From Stagonosporopsis chrysanthemi (lineage: Eukaryota > Ascomycota > Dothideomycetes > Pleosporales > Didymellaceae): a stretch of DNA of 64,000 nt. The stretch is from assembly GCA_022560025.1 (NCBI GenBank), contig JAFISE010000117.1, positions 36,141-100,140 of the forward strand. Reading direction: 5' to 3'. How positions within the stretch are numbered: the first letter of the stretch is position 1; the number at the start of each line of letters is the position of its first letter. A program made the position numbers and the translations under genes. The notes under the pieces were generated by a model. The model was not told where the DNA came from and made no database searches. It saw nothing but the letters and a program-made list of their open reading frames with translations. This document shows positions 55,286-64,000 of this stretch, one piece after another.

Positions 55286-56193
55286 CGATTGCTTTTCAAT
55301 GATGTCGGTTGCAGACACCTCCTCCACGCATGGAGACACCTGTCCGGTCTGGAGAAGACATCTTCAAAGATCTGAAATCTTTGAGAAGAATTAGAGAGAA
55401 GTGAGGTCTCTGAGATAAGAAGCTGTTGAGCTGGAGTCGAAATTTATACTCAGTCTCAGGACTCGACAAATTCGAGAGAGCCACACATGGAAGTGTCGAA
55501 GTTCGAGTTCGCACTTTGATTGCAGAGCTGAAGAAGTTGGCAGTGATAATTAGCAATTCACATGAGTCCTGTGGCTACTGCAATTCGGAGGATCAGAGAG
55601 TAGGAAAGAGACTGCATAGCTCGCTCTGCACCTGACCTTGGAGTAGAGCAGAGAGCACAAGTACGAACGGTGCAGACATGTGCGAGCGCGCCGCTGGTTT
55701 TGGAAGGCAGCAAAGCGGGCGGAAGCAGACATGCGCACACGAATGTAAGTTTTGAATCATGTGTACAGTATGGCACAGGCACATCAACGGATGTTGATTG
55801 ACAATTTGGATCACAACGTACGAGATGTTCCCAACGATCGTAACTTGATAACACAGGTTCAGGTCAACCCTTAAAATTCGGTTGAGTAAAATCAACCCCA
55901 AATTGGGACGGCTACGAAATAGCTAAATCAGCCTTCCACGAGGCAACACTCGACATGTGAGTCTGATTGGGCAGTGGTAGCTGGCTTTGGGTTTCTCGGA
56001 TCATGTTCTTGTATATGGCAGCTTACTTTGTTATCTGTTTGTAGGTTACCCGGGCGAGCAGCCCTGGGTACCTAGCGAACCTGTTTTCAGAAGTCAGTGG
56101 GAACCGTTGTTTGCTTAACTCTTAATTAACTGAACGCATATAAACCCGACCCAACGCCTGCCAACAACACCATACACTAGCAACACTCTCACC
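55286..56193. other. intergenic; TATA box near the right end
   Basis: About 900 bp with no gene seen. TATAAA at 56139-56144 lies about 50 bp before ATG 56194 and suits the metallophosphoesterase gene. Confidence 0.5.
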
Positions 56194-57218
56194 ATGTCTT
56201 TCTTCGCACTCAATTCCAGATCATCTCCGATCTACACCTCGAAACTCCGGTGGCCGCGCCTCAGTACGCGTCCTTCAAGCTCAACGTCAAAGCAGACAAT
56301 CTACTCTTGCTCGGCGACGTTGGTCTCGTCATCGATCAAGGCCTCTTTAAATGGCTGCGCAGAGCATTAGAGCAGAACAGAGGATGCAGAATCTTCTACG
56401 TCATGGGCAATCACGAGCCCTACCGAACCACCTATGAGGACGCAATACTACGATTGCGCGAGTTCGAGCAGGAAGCCATCAACCATTTTGGCGGCCGCTT
56501 CAAGTTTCTGTGCCGTGATCGATACGACTTCGACTCCAACATCACAATACTGGGATGTACACTGTGGTCGGCCATCTGCCCACAGCAGGAGGCGGAGATT
56601 GGGAGCCGCTCCACCGACGTGAGCGCCGAAAGAGGCATCCGCAACTGGTCGCTGGAGCAGCACTGTCAGGAGCATGCGAAGGACTTGCTTTGGCTGAAAG
56701 AGCAAGTGCACATGATCCAGAATAACGAGCCTTCCCGCCAGATCCTGATTGCGACCCATTGCAGCCCGACAGTTGACTCGCGTGCTATTGACCCGGAACA
56801 CCAAGGGAGCAGTGTCTCCAGCAACTTCTGCACTTCACTCTCGTCCGAGATCTGCTGGCGATCGCCTGCGGTAAAACTATGGGCCTTTGGCCATACGCAC
56901 TACAGCTGCTCATTTGCGGAAGAAGAGACGGGAAAGCTGATCCTGGCAAACCAACAAGGGTATGCTAAAATTGGTGAAGTAAATAGGAGATCTGGGATGC
57001 GAAACAAGGTGGTGGAGGCCGGGGAGGGGATTTGGAAGGTGCCAGAGCCAGGGAAGGATGACAGGGCGAAACAAGACGTCAGAGCAGTGTCTACAACCAT
57101 TGCTCAGCAGAGCGCGGGAACCGTCGGGCAGGGCCCGGAGAGAGAAGCTGCGAGGAAACCGTTCTTCGGGAGACATATGCAGAAGTTGCGGAGGCTCTGC
57201 GGAAGACGGGAGGAGTAA
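56194..57218 (+). CDS. calcineurin-like metallophosphoesterase, with apparent frameshift near the start
   Basis: The body (about 56205-57218, roughly 335 residues) has all metallophosphoesterase motifs in order: 'ISDLHLET' (DxH), 'LLLLGDVG' (GDxG), 'YVMGNHEP' (GNHE), 'LIATHCSP' (His) and 'AFGHTHYSC' (GHTH). It should therefore bind two metal ions and hydrolyse a phosphoester; the substrate is unknown. The only suitable ATG (56194, about 50 bp after a TATAAA) opens a different frame, 'MSFFALN'. One base would have to be missing between 56197 and 56225 to join it to the conserved 'FQIISDLHLE'. The body frame itself has a stop at 56178 and no ATG before the GNHE motif. Either a 1-nt indel (real or in the assembly) or an unseen upstream exon ending at the CAG at about 56219 explains this. 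The tail (about 260-325) is basic and disordered. Confidence 0.75.
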
Positions 57219-57536
57219 AGATGGGCCTGTGATTACGCTCGAAGGATGCGTCAAGAGTGATTCAAAAAAGATCACCATGGACAACAACACCTATTGCTTT
57301 CATTTGGCCACTTTCGTCTAGCTTGGGATTCCAGAAAGCAAAGATTCACCTCCAATGACCTGTAGAGCTTAACTTCCAGTACCCCCACATCAAGAATATT
57401 GCGAAGCGTCACGTAGGACTCCTTCCAAGCGGGCGATCGTAGTAGAATAAGCATGTCGATAGTAAGGAGATCAAGACACGTTATTGCTAGATTCGTAGAA
57501 TTTCCAACATCATCTACTGAAGCAAAAACCTCATAT
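57219..57536. other. intergenic between convergent genes
   Basis: 318 bp holding the 3' ends of the metallophosphoesterase and the leftward MFS gene. No gene seen. Confidence 0.5.
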
Positions 57537-59175
57537 TCACCGCTTCTCAACCTGCTCCGGCACCTCCTCATCCTTGCGGTCCAGCTTCGCGAACTCGGCA
57601 TTGACCTTTGCCAGCTCCTCCATAAGCTTCGGCTGCGCGGCTCGCACCGGCCGCAGCTCAAACAGCCTGTCCATCTGATCGAGCGGCACGCTCTTGGTCT
57701 CGGGCACGAGGAACCACACAAACACGACCGCGCACGCGCTCACCGCGCCGAAGAAGAAGTACATTCCGAACCCGTTCTTGCCCATGCCAGCAACCATGTT
57801 GGGCGTGATGCGCGCAATGACGAACGTCCACAGCCAGTTCGCCATGGATGCGCCGACCTGGCCCACGTTGCGTGTGGCTTGGTTGAACATCTCGGCGTTG
57901 ACGACCCAGGGCGTGCCGTTCCAGGACGTGATGTAGATGCAGGTCCAGAGGTAGATCATGAAGATGGTGGCGATGCCTTGGCCGGAGAGGCCGGCGCCTT
58001 CGGCTGCAGCGGGCTCGCTGACGATGAGTGCGCCGATGACGATCATGCATGCTGCGCCGAACGCGCCGCCAGCGAGGAAGAGGGTGCGACGGCCGAGTTT
58101 ATCGATCAGCACTGTGAGCCACAGGATGGTCATGATGCATTTTACGACGCCAAAGAGCCCGGTCATCAGGTCAATGGTCTCGGTGCTGGAGACGCCCATG
58201 GTGCGGAAGATGGTAGGGGAGTAGTAGTTGATGGCGTTGATACCAGAGAAGTTCTGGAGCAAGAAGAGCATGTGGCCCAAGAACAGGCGCCACAGCACTG
58301 CGCTGTTCGACAGGGCCAGACGGATGGGCTTGATGAAGCCAGTGGGTAAGTCGTTGATCTGAAGGTCCATCATCTCGATCTCCTCGATGATGTAGCTATC
58401 CTCGGGCTCCAGCTGCCTGTACCAGCAAAGGTTGGCAATGCCTTTCTCGCGTCTACCCTTCGTCCACAGCCATCGAGGTGTCTCCCGCAGGAAGAGCATA
58501 CTGCCGATGAGGACCATACCGGCTGGGATGAGCTGGACAGCAAAGGGAATAAGCCACTGGTTGCGACCGTAAGCGACACTCTGAGTCATGCCAAAGTTGA
58601 TCCAGAAGCCAACAAGGCCGCCAATCTGCCAGCCCAGCTCGTAGGTACCGACAAGACGTCCACGGATAGCTGGGGGAGCAATTTCCGAAATGAAAATAGG
58701 CACCTGAAGGATTAGCTTCAGTCACTGAAAGCCACAAACACCGACTCACAATCATCGTACACCCACCAACGCCAAACCCAGAGATGAACCGTCCAGCGTA
58801 CATTGGCCCAAGATGTCCGCCAATGGCAGCGAATGTGATACAGGCACCAACAATGAAAAGCGAGACGAAAGTCCAGAGCGTGATCCGTCGACCGAAGTAG
58901 TACGCCGTTCCATACGAGAAGATGGACCCAAAGAAGGCCCCTGCCTGGAACAAGGAAACAACATTCGCCTGAATCAAGCTCCTCTGCGACTTGCCCATAC
59001 TCGAAAGCCCAAACTCGTCCTGGAACGCCTCCAACGAGACCGTAGTACCGATGAAAGACGTCGTGTACCCAATCATGCACGACGCGAACGACGCCGTCAT
59101 CGCAGAGACATACACGCGCCAGTTGTACACGCTCGGCGGCGTGGGCCGGTCTTCGACCATAGTGAGGATACCCAT
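57537..59175 (-). CDS. MFS sugar porter, quinate-permease-like
   Basis: Two exons on the minus strand (59175-58750 and 58703-57537; 46-nt intron) give 530 residues with 12 predicted helices. The start 'MGILTMVEDRPTPPSVYNWRVYVSA' and 'GYTTSFIGTTVSLEAF' closely resemble fungal quinate permeases of the QutD/Qa-y type. Other sugar-porter marks are 'FGRRITLW', 'ISEIAPPAIRGRLVGTYELGWQIGG', 'RETPRWLWTKGRREKG' (PESPR variant), 'QNFSGINAINYYSPTIF' and 'PETKSVPLDQMDRLF'. It probably imports quinate or a related cyclic or hexose substrate across the plasma membrane. No other quinate-pathway gene is in the window. Confidence 0.9.
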
Positions 59176-61040
59176 GTTGAATCTCTTTGGGCCGGGCAAC
59201 AACAACAGCGACACGGGAAGCGACGAGGGAGGTAGAGAAAGGGGACGCAAGACAAGACGAGAGAAAAAAAGACGTTCAGACGCGGACAGTTATGAGTCCT
59301 TCGGCGGACCGCGCACCGGCTTTTACGGGGCTCCACACTACGCCCCCCGTCCAACTTGTTGAATGCCTTGGAGTCTCCATACGTACCCCCCCACGGCGCC
59401 CTGCTACCCCGAGCCCTCCACGCAGCAGCAGGGAGAATGTTCAAAGCGTGTGGAGCCTTGTCCCCGTGCGTCGGCCGGCGGAGTCTATCTCGCCATCCCC
59501 CAGCGCAGCGCGCTCGCGTCAAGGCTTTGCGAGCATCCACTCGCAGCGGCAGATTACCAAGACAAGGTGACGACGGAGTGGGTCCATCGGGCAAAAGATT
59601 CAAGCTTCGTGGCGGCCGGGTAAAGTCTTGTTGGTGGCACGCGTTTTTTGGCGCGCTAGTGGCAGAGCCGCACTTGCCTTTGTCGGGAAGCCCGCGGGCT
59701 TCGTACGAGCGGGTGAACTTCGGGGGGAGGGAGAGGTGATGACGCGCGCGGGAATACCGAAGTTAGCTCAAGCAACGGGCTCGGGATGCTGTGGCATTGT
59801 TGCTTACTTTGGGGCTTGGATGGCTTAGGGTCCCTTGGCTAGGTCTTGTGTTGCGGATGCCGGCTCTGATAAAAGTTTTCGGGGAGAAGTGTGTTCCTCT
59901 AGCTGTGCGGAGTTTTCAGGTGCGGCGAGAACACTTCGTGGGACGCACACAAAGCGTCACGCAAAGACAGTGTAGCTCTGGCGGAGCGGTAGTACACGTT
60001 ATGATGTCGCTGAAGTCGCATCTCTTCGACACATCAGCCGAACGAGCCAACGAGAGGCTGTACAGATCCGTCTGTGCTTGGATTCTGCTCGTAGGAACTG
60101 GGGGACGCCGGACAGCATTGGGTGAGCGTTCATCCGCCAGCGGGAATGATATAATCTCTGGCAGCTGCTCAGGCAAAAAATGTTGCAATGTTTACCCTCG
60201 CGAGACGCTGGCGGTGGATCACCAGGGAAACATTCACCCTCCGTCTCCTCTGCATGTAGCAATGTGTTCATTTGTATCGTAACATGGCCGAGTCTTTGCT
60301 CGCAGACAGCAGTGACCAGTAACATTACGTTGCCAGTGTCATGCCGAATTCGTGACGCTGTATCCACCGAAACACTCCTGTGCCTGTGCGTGATTCAGGC
60401 CGGCCTGGGGAGTGTGCAGCGCGCTGCCCTGGCCCCTCCTGTCGACGCAACCACAGTAAACATTCCGCAGATTGTCCACAGACATTCAAACCTCTTCATC
60501 AGACCCCCTCCAACACTATACATGCACAACGACGTTGCCCTTCCCTCCTCCCCTCAAACTCAGCCGCCAACATCACCACCACCCTTTCTCGCCTCGAATC
60601 CTCTACTCTCCATCTGCACCACACGCGGCATCTTCTCGGTCCCCGATTTGCAAGCTCACACCGCCGCCTATATAATTGCCGTACTCGCACATGGCGTCGC
60701 GACCCGCCAAACGTGCTTCGGCTCTCATTACTGATCACGCAAAACGTACCCTGAATATCCTCCACAGCGCACACAAAGCAACACGCTGCAGTGATCGCAG
60801 CACAAGGCGTTACAACACCAGTAGCGTAATCCACCGACATCATTTAACCCCAGCTGAACGAGTATCGGTGACCAGCAAAACGTACCGACGTCCCCGCTCT
60901 GAACTGGTACACTACTTCAATTCTCGCTTCTGATTGGCTGACCGATGCTTACAGCCACTCAGAAGCAATCCACAGCCTAGCGTACCAGACTTGGGGGGAG
61001 TCAGTACGTTTTTGCTGGTTAGTGTAAAGCAGTCGATCAC
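59176..61040. other. gene-poor stretch, no supported gene
   Basis: 1.87 kb. The left part is the promoter of the MFS gene and is purine-rich near 59190-59290. TATATAA at 60669-60675 has no clear gene after it. A small inverted pair is present: ACCAGCAAAACGTAC (60871-60885) and TACGTTTTTGCTGGT (61005-61019). Frames at 60180-60754 were judged chance. Confidence 0.4.
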
Positions 61041-61340
61041 TCAATGAAAACAATCACGACCTGTAGTGTAATACGCCGCCGTCGCCGCAAAGACCTCGTG
61101 CCGCTTTGCCATGGTGAGCATTGACATTGACATTGTCGCAGCAAAGATTAGGCTGAACACCATCAGTACCCCCAGCGCTGCGTAGGTCATCTGCTCGGTG
61201 TCCATGCTTGACAGCTTTGTACATGGTGAAGATGGGAGCGGCCAAGAGGTACAAGGGATGATCGTTGCGATGATAAGGTTGACAGTATTGCGGAGTCGCG
61301 ACGGTGAGAAGTAAAGGACGGCTGGATCAGAAGATGTCAT
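61041..61340 (-). pseudogene. C-terminal remnant of a DUF6594 membrane protein
   Basis: The frame from ATG 61340 reads 'MTSSDPAVLYFSPSRLRNTVNLIIATIIP', then an unlikely stretch, then 'TEQMTYAALGVLMVFSLIFAATMSMSMLTMAKRHEVFAATAAYY'. This is the C-terminal region of DUF6594 proteins, whose hallmark is 'RRHEVFAATAAY'. The missing second helix, 'LYLLAAPIFTMYKAVKHG', is present in another frame at about 61202-61256, so two compensating indels appear to have happened. The N-terminal coiled-coil half of the family (usually 150 residues or more) is absent, because the next gene starts within 350 bp. The duplicated 'MSMS' may be a 6-nt duplication. A truncated, inactive copy is the likeliest reading. 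Confidence 0.6.
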
Positions 61341-61685
61341 CTTTTGTTCTGCCGGCTTGTATAGGCACTTGAACTTTGTCAGCACCTGGTGTTGACGGCA
61401 GGCATGGGCTTACTCGTAAGACGCGCGAGTCGTGTCTGTGAAGGTATGTACATAGGTCTGCAGAGTCTGCTCTCGATCGCAGACCCTTCTGGCGCCGTGG
61501 CGGAGGGTATACATGTACATGTCCCCCCATTCCCAGGTGACGGGTTCCCTGCTCTACTGCAGCGAGCGGCCCGTTGTTGTTGTTGTTGTTATAGTACCAC
61601 GCTCGGAGACTCTGATAGTCGAGATCGAAAGGTCTTTGGAACGCTTTGATTTCAATGTGGAAGGAAAAAAAAGCCAACAATCCAT

Positions 61686-62249
61686 CTACTCAGCGAGTCT
61701 ACTCAGCTCCACGCCCTCGACCCTCAAGCCAACCCACTGGTCCTTCTTCTGCGCGCCAATCCTCTCACTCTGGTAGAACTGCAGACTCGGCTCGTTCCAG
61801 TCGAGACAACTCCACTCGAGCCTCTTGCCGTCGACTTTGACCACCTCGCGGGCCAGCTCCTTCAGCAGCAGCACGCCATAGCCCTTTTTCCTGTAGGGCT
61901 CCTTCACAAACAGGTCTTCGAGGTAGATGCCAGGGACGCCGGTCCAGGTGCTGTAGTTGTAGAAGTAGAGGGCCATGCCGGCGACGGTGCCGTCGGGGTC
62001 GGTGACGAGCAGGGTTTTGGCGTAGCCGGGGGAGAAGGAGGCGGGGTCGGCGGGGTCAGCGTGCGAGAGAGTGCGGGCAAGGGAGTCGAGGGTGGCGTGG
62101 ACCGAGGACGATGCTTTTTCGTAGGCGGCGAGCTCGTGGATGAGGGAGAGGATTGTGGGGACGTCTGGGGCGGTTAGATGGGGTGGGTGGGGGCGGAGGG
62201 GCAGTGGACCTTCACGCGTGGCGTGGCGGATGGTGGCGGTGGGGGCCAT
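61686..62249 (-). CDS. GNAT N-acetyltransferase, SSAT2/thialysine acetyltransferase-like
   Basis: Single exon, 187 residues. The GNAT core includes 'MALYFYNYSTWTGVPGIYLEDLFVKEPYRKKGYGVLLLKELA', in which 'YRKKGYGVLLL' is the acetyl-CoA pyrophosphate-binding R/Q-x-x-G-x-G/A loop, and 'RLEWSCLDWNEPSLQFYQS'. The 'W(T)G..YLEDLFV' and 'WSxLDWNxPxxxFY' pairs are typical of the diamine acetyltransferase 1/2 (SSAT) group, whose members acetylate thialysine, lysine analogues or polyamines. The end 'RLEGVELSRLAE' form is normal. A polyamine or lysine-type substrate is likely, but specificity is not certain. Cytosolic, no targeting signal. Confidence 0.87.
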   Translation of the reverse strand: MAPTATIRHATREGPLPLRPHPPHLTAPDVPTILSLIHELAAYEKASSSVHATLDSLARTLSHADPADPASFSPGYAKTLLVTDPDGTVAGMALYFYNYSTWTGVPGIYLEDLFVKEPYRKKGYGVLLLKELAREVVKVDGKRLEWSCLDWNEPSLQFYQSERIGAQKKDQWVGLRVEGVELSRLAE

Positions 62250-62382
62250 TTTTTCTGGGTTGATTGGTTTCGCTGGCAGGCGGGGGAGTGTCTGTTGTAG
62301 CCTTTATGTATTGCATTCAGGCGCGCCCTGCAGATGTCGCGGGGTGGCAGAATGCAGGAACCATGTGGGGCCATGACGGGTG

Positions 62383-63669
62383 TCAAGCGGGTGCGTCACC
62401 GCCCGCGTCTAGCCTCGCGCGGACCGCATCCCGCTCCTTCTTGAACTTGTCGAGCTCGATGCGGGTGGGATGGGTTTTGGGGAGCCACTCTGCAAAGAAG
62501 GGGAAGCGCAGCGTCTCGCCGTCTTCTTTGCGCGGCAGCGCCAGTCCTGGCGTGCTCTTGTTGGTGCTTCGTTTCTGCGGAACGTGGCCTTTGTCGTTGA
62601 CGGCGGCGAAGAGGGCGTCGGAGACGGGGGCAGCGTAGTTGGCAGGCCTGGCGCTCATGCGCGGGTTGCCCCAGATGGCGGTCCATCGCTTGCGCGTGTC
62701 GTCCCACTCGAGCTTGCAGGACAGGGCCAGGAGACGCGAGTACAGGCGGCGCATGTAGCGGGCGGTGAGGAGGTGAGGGCGGTCTATGCCCTGCGGACGG
62801 TCTGCTTTGCTGAGTTTGTGCATGGCGAGGTGGTGGTGGACTGTCTGCTCCGGGTCCTGGTCCGGCGCAGACAGAGAGGCGGGGCTGGATGGCCGTCTGC
62901 GCCTCTTTGCAAAGCCAATGCGCTGCTCTCCCCTGCTCATGGCGTCGATGCGATCCCACTCGTCAGGCGGCAGGGCTGGCAGCAGGCGCGTCATGGTCTC
63001 GGCGTACCAGCGGCGCACGTTGTTGACGGCACGCTTGACGGGCATGGGCCGCTCCCAGACATTCAGGAGCGGCGTCTTCAAGTGGGGGTGCTTCAAGGGG
63101 CGGCGCAGCGACAGGCCGTAGCGGGCCTGGGTGGTGAGGACAACGCGCAGGCGCGGGTACTGGTTGGAGATGTGGATGATGTGGGCGCCGTTGCGGACGG
63201 TCGGGGCCTCGAAGTACTGCAGGCAGGACAGGTCGCTGCGGTACAGGCGCTGCAGCGGCGGGGTGCCCTGGGGCCACAGGGGATCGGGCTTCAGCAGGTC
63301 GTGGAGCAGCGCATACTTGCGGCGGCCAAGACGCCCGTAGGCAAACCACAGCACTTTCTGGATGCAGGGGCCCTCGCCCTGGTTGGCGCGGCGCAGCAGG
63401 TTCAGGCCCTTGTGCGCCTGGCGCTGCTGCTGGGCGAGGCGCGCCTCGATGACGGGGGCGGGACGGCGCTTGAACGAGCGGCGGCGGTGCGCGTCGACGG
63501 CGCTGACGGCGCTGACGGCGAACGAGGCCGTGGCATGGGCGGCGGGCTGGTAGGCCTTGAAGCGGGCGACGATGTAGCGGCGGAAGTAGTGGCGGGCGGT
63601 GGCGTCGGGCAGGTATGAGGCTTCGCGGAGCAGGGCGCGCAGGAGGTGCAGCGAGCTGGCTGTAGGCAT
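62383..63669 (-). CDS. LYR-motif (complex 1 LYR-like) protein, probably mitochondrial
   Basis: Single exon, 428 residues from ATG 63669, the first ATG of the open frame (upstream in-frame codons include only GTG). Residues about 7-45 ('LHLLRALLREASYLPDATARHYFRRYIVARFKAYQ') form a LYR-type helix with LLR and a downstream Phe, as in proteins that bind the mitochondrial acyl carrier protein. A basic region ('RRRSFKRRPAP', 'ARLAQQQRQAHKGLNLLRRANQGE') follows; the remainder is rich in Arg/Pro and ends 'KKERDAVRARLDAGGDAPA'. Larger fungal LYR proteins of this type lack a proven role; help in respiratory complex or mitoribosome assembly is the general expectation. GC content is very high. Confidence 0.75.
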   Translation of the reverse strand: MPTASSLHLLRALLREASYLPDATARHYFRRYIVARFKAYQPAAHATASFAVSAVSAVDAHRRRSFKRRPAPVIEARLAQQQRQAHKGLNLLRRANQGEGPCIQKVLWFAYGRLGRRKYALLHDLLKPDPLWPQGTPPLQRLYRSDLSCLQYFEAPTVRNGAHIIHISNQYPRLRVVLTTQARYGLSLRRPLKHPHLKTPLLNVWERPMPVKRAVNNVRRWYAETMTRLLPALPPDEWDRIDAMSRGEQRIGFAKRRRRPSSPASLSAPDQDPEQTVHHHLAMHKLSKADRPQGIDRPHLLTARYMRRLYSRLLALSCKLEWDDTRKRWTAIWGNPRMSARPANYAAPVSDALFAAVNDKGHVPQKRSTNKSTPGLALPRKEDGETLRFPFFAEWLPKTHPTRIELDKFKKERDAVRARLDAGGDAPA

Positions 63670-64000
63670 GGGTGTGCTGCTGGAGGCTGCGCTGGGAATG
63701 TATACGGACTCTACGAGTACTGTGTACAGTCGCGCACATTCGGACGTCGTCGGCTCGCGCAGGCGGTGCGCTGTGATTGGCGCCGGCGTGACGCGTTGCA
63801 GCTGGACGCGAAGCGCTCCACACGGCTCGCATTCACCTCCCCGCAGCCCGCGCCTCGACACTGCGGCCGTCCGCGACCAGCCCACGCCCACGCCCGCCCA
63901 GCGCTGTCTGCTGCACGCTGTCTGCTGCACCCGCCCGCCGCCGCCTCGACACTGCGCCCATCCGCGACACTGCGCCCAGCGTTCAGCGCCCAGCGACCCG
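63670..64000. promoter_or_regulatory. GC-rich promoter region with short tandem repeats
   Basis: The 14-mer GCTGTCTGCTGCAC occurs twice in tandem (63903-63916 and 63917-63930). CCTCGACACTGCG is present near 63853 and again near 63947, so a larger imperfect duplication is likely. No gene seen up to the window edge. Confidence 0.5.

Noticed and set aside
60180..60754. Overlapping plus-strand frames of 184 and 124 residues after a possible promoter
   Set aside because: Pro/Ser/Thr/His-rich with no consistent domain. The TATATAA box at 60669 lies inside them, and no spliced gene could be assembled.
60676..60933. 85-residue frame with an internal ATG in MASRPAKRASALI
   Set aside because: The start resembles a basic nuclear protein, but it is short, lacks continuation and sits too close to the TATA-like sequence.
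62470..63618. 382-residue plus-strand frame opposite the LYR protein
   Set aside because: High-GC shadow rich in Gly/Val/Arg without any motif; the minus strand carries the LYR helix.
1..64000. tRNA genes, rRNA, CRISPR arrays and bacterial-type operons
   Set aside because: I looked for T-loop-like GGTTCGA cores with flanking stems and for regularly spaced direct repeats and found none; the gene structure is eukaryotic.

Overview
This window looks like nuclear chromosomal DNA of a filamentous ascomycete (Pezizomycotina, most likely a Dothideomycete). Genes are protein-coding, on both strands, and mostly split by short introns of about 44-60 nt with GT...AG ends and CTAAC/CTGAC-like branch sites. 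The families present are typical of such fungi: a rhodopsin/SAT4-type (Pth11-like) membrane protein, DUF6536 and DUF6594 proteins, a copper amine oxidase, a CE2 esterase, a GH78 alpha-L-rhamnosidase, a secreted tyrosinase and several MFS sugar porters. I found no tRNA, rRNA or CRISPR array. Exon joins were worked out by hand from splice signals and frame, and each joined gene given as intact sums to a whole number of codons.

Layout. (1) 1-10.4 kb: seven-helix membrane receptor-like protein, APC-type amino acid/GABA/choline permease, copper amine oxidase (the last two look like a functional amine uptake/oxidation pair), and a convergent DUF6536 membrane protein. (2) 10.9-18.7 kb: housekeeping and general metabolism: mitochondrial Fe-S P-loop NTPase Ind1 and nucleolar Bfr2/AATF from a shared 161-bp promoter, then an AT-rich DNA-transposon-like insertion with 29-bp perfect terminal inverted repeats and an 8-bp target-site duplication, a small membrane protein, a CE2 esterase and a HAD dehalogenase. 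(3) 19-29.8 kb: an SMP-30/paraoxonase-like enzyme, small membrane proteins, and an 1152-residue glycine/asparagine-rich membrane protein with a b561-like C-terminal membrane domain. (4) 29.8-39.6 kb: a likely rhamnoside-utilisation cluster: GH78 rhamnosidase, a divergent C2H2/fungal_trans transcription factor, an MFS sugar porter and a second MFS transporter. The rhamnosidase/regulator promoter and the sugar-porter promoter both carry dense clusters of a GTGGAC/GTCCAC motif, including an exact palindrome, so a cluster-specific operator is suggested. (5) 40.7-46.6 kb: a decayed NmrA-like gene, a small cysteine-containing secreted protein and a secreted tyrosinase, set in gene-poor DNA. (6) 46.6-54.5 kb: an unknown protein, cytosolic glutaminyl-tRNA synthetase and the P5A ATPase Spf1. 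(7) 54.7-64 kb: a decaying nucleotidyltransferase-like gene, a metallophosphoesterase with a shifted start, a quinate-permease-like MFS protein, a DUF6594 remnant, a GNAT acetyltransferase and a LYR-motif protein.

Housekeeping genes are intact over thousands of bases, whereas five accessory genes carry apparent small frameshifts. Either these loci are really decaying or the assembly has sparse indel errors; the contrast favours real decay but does not prove it.
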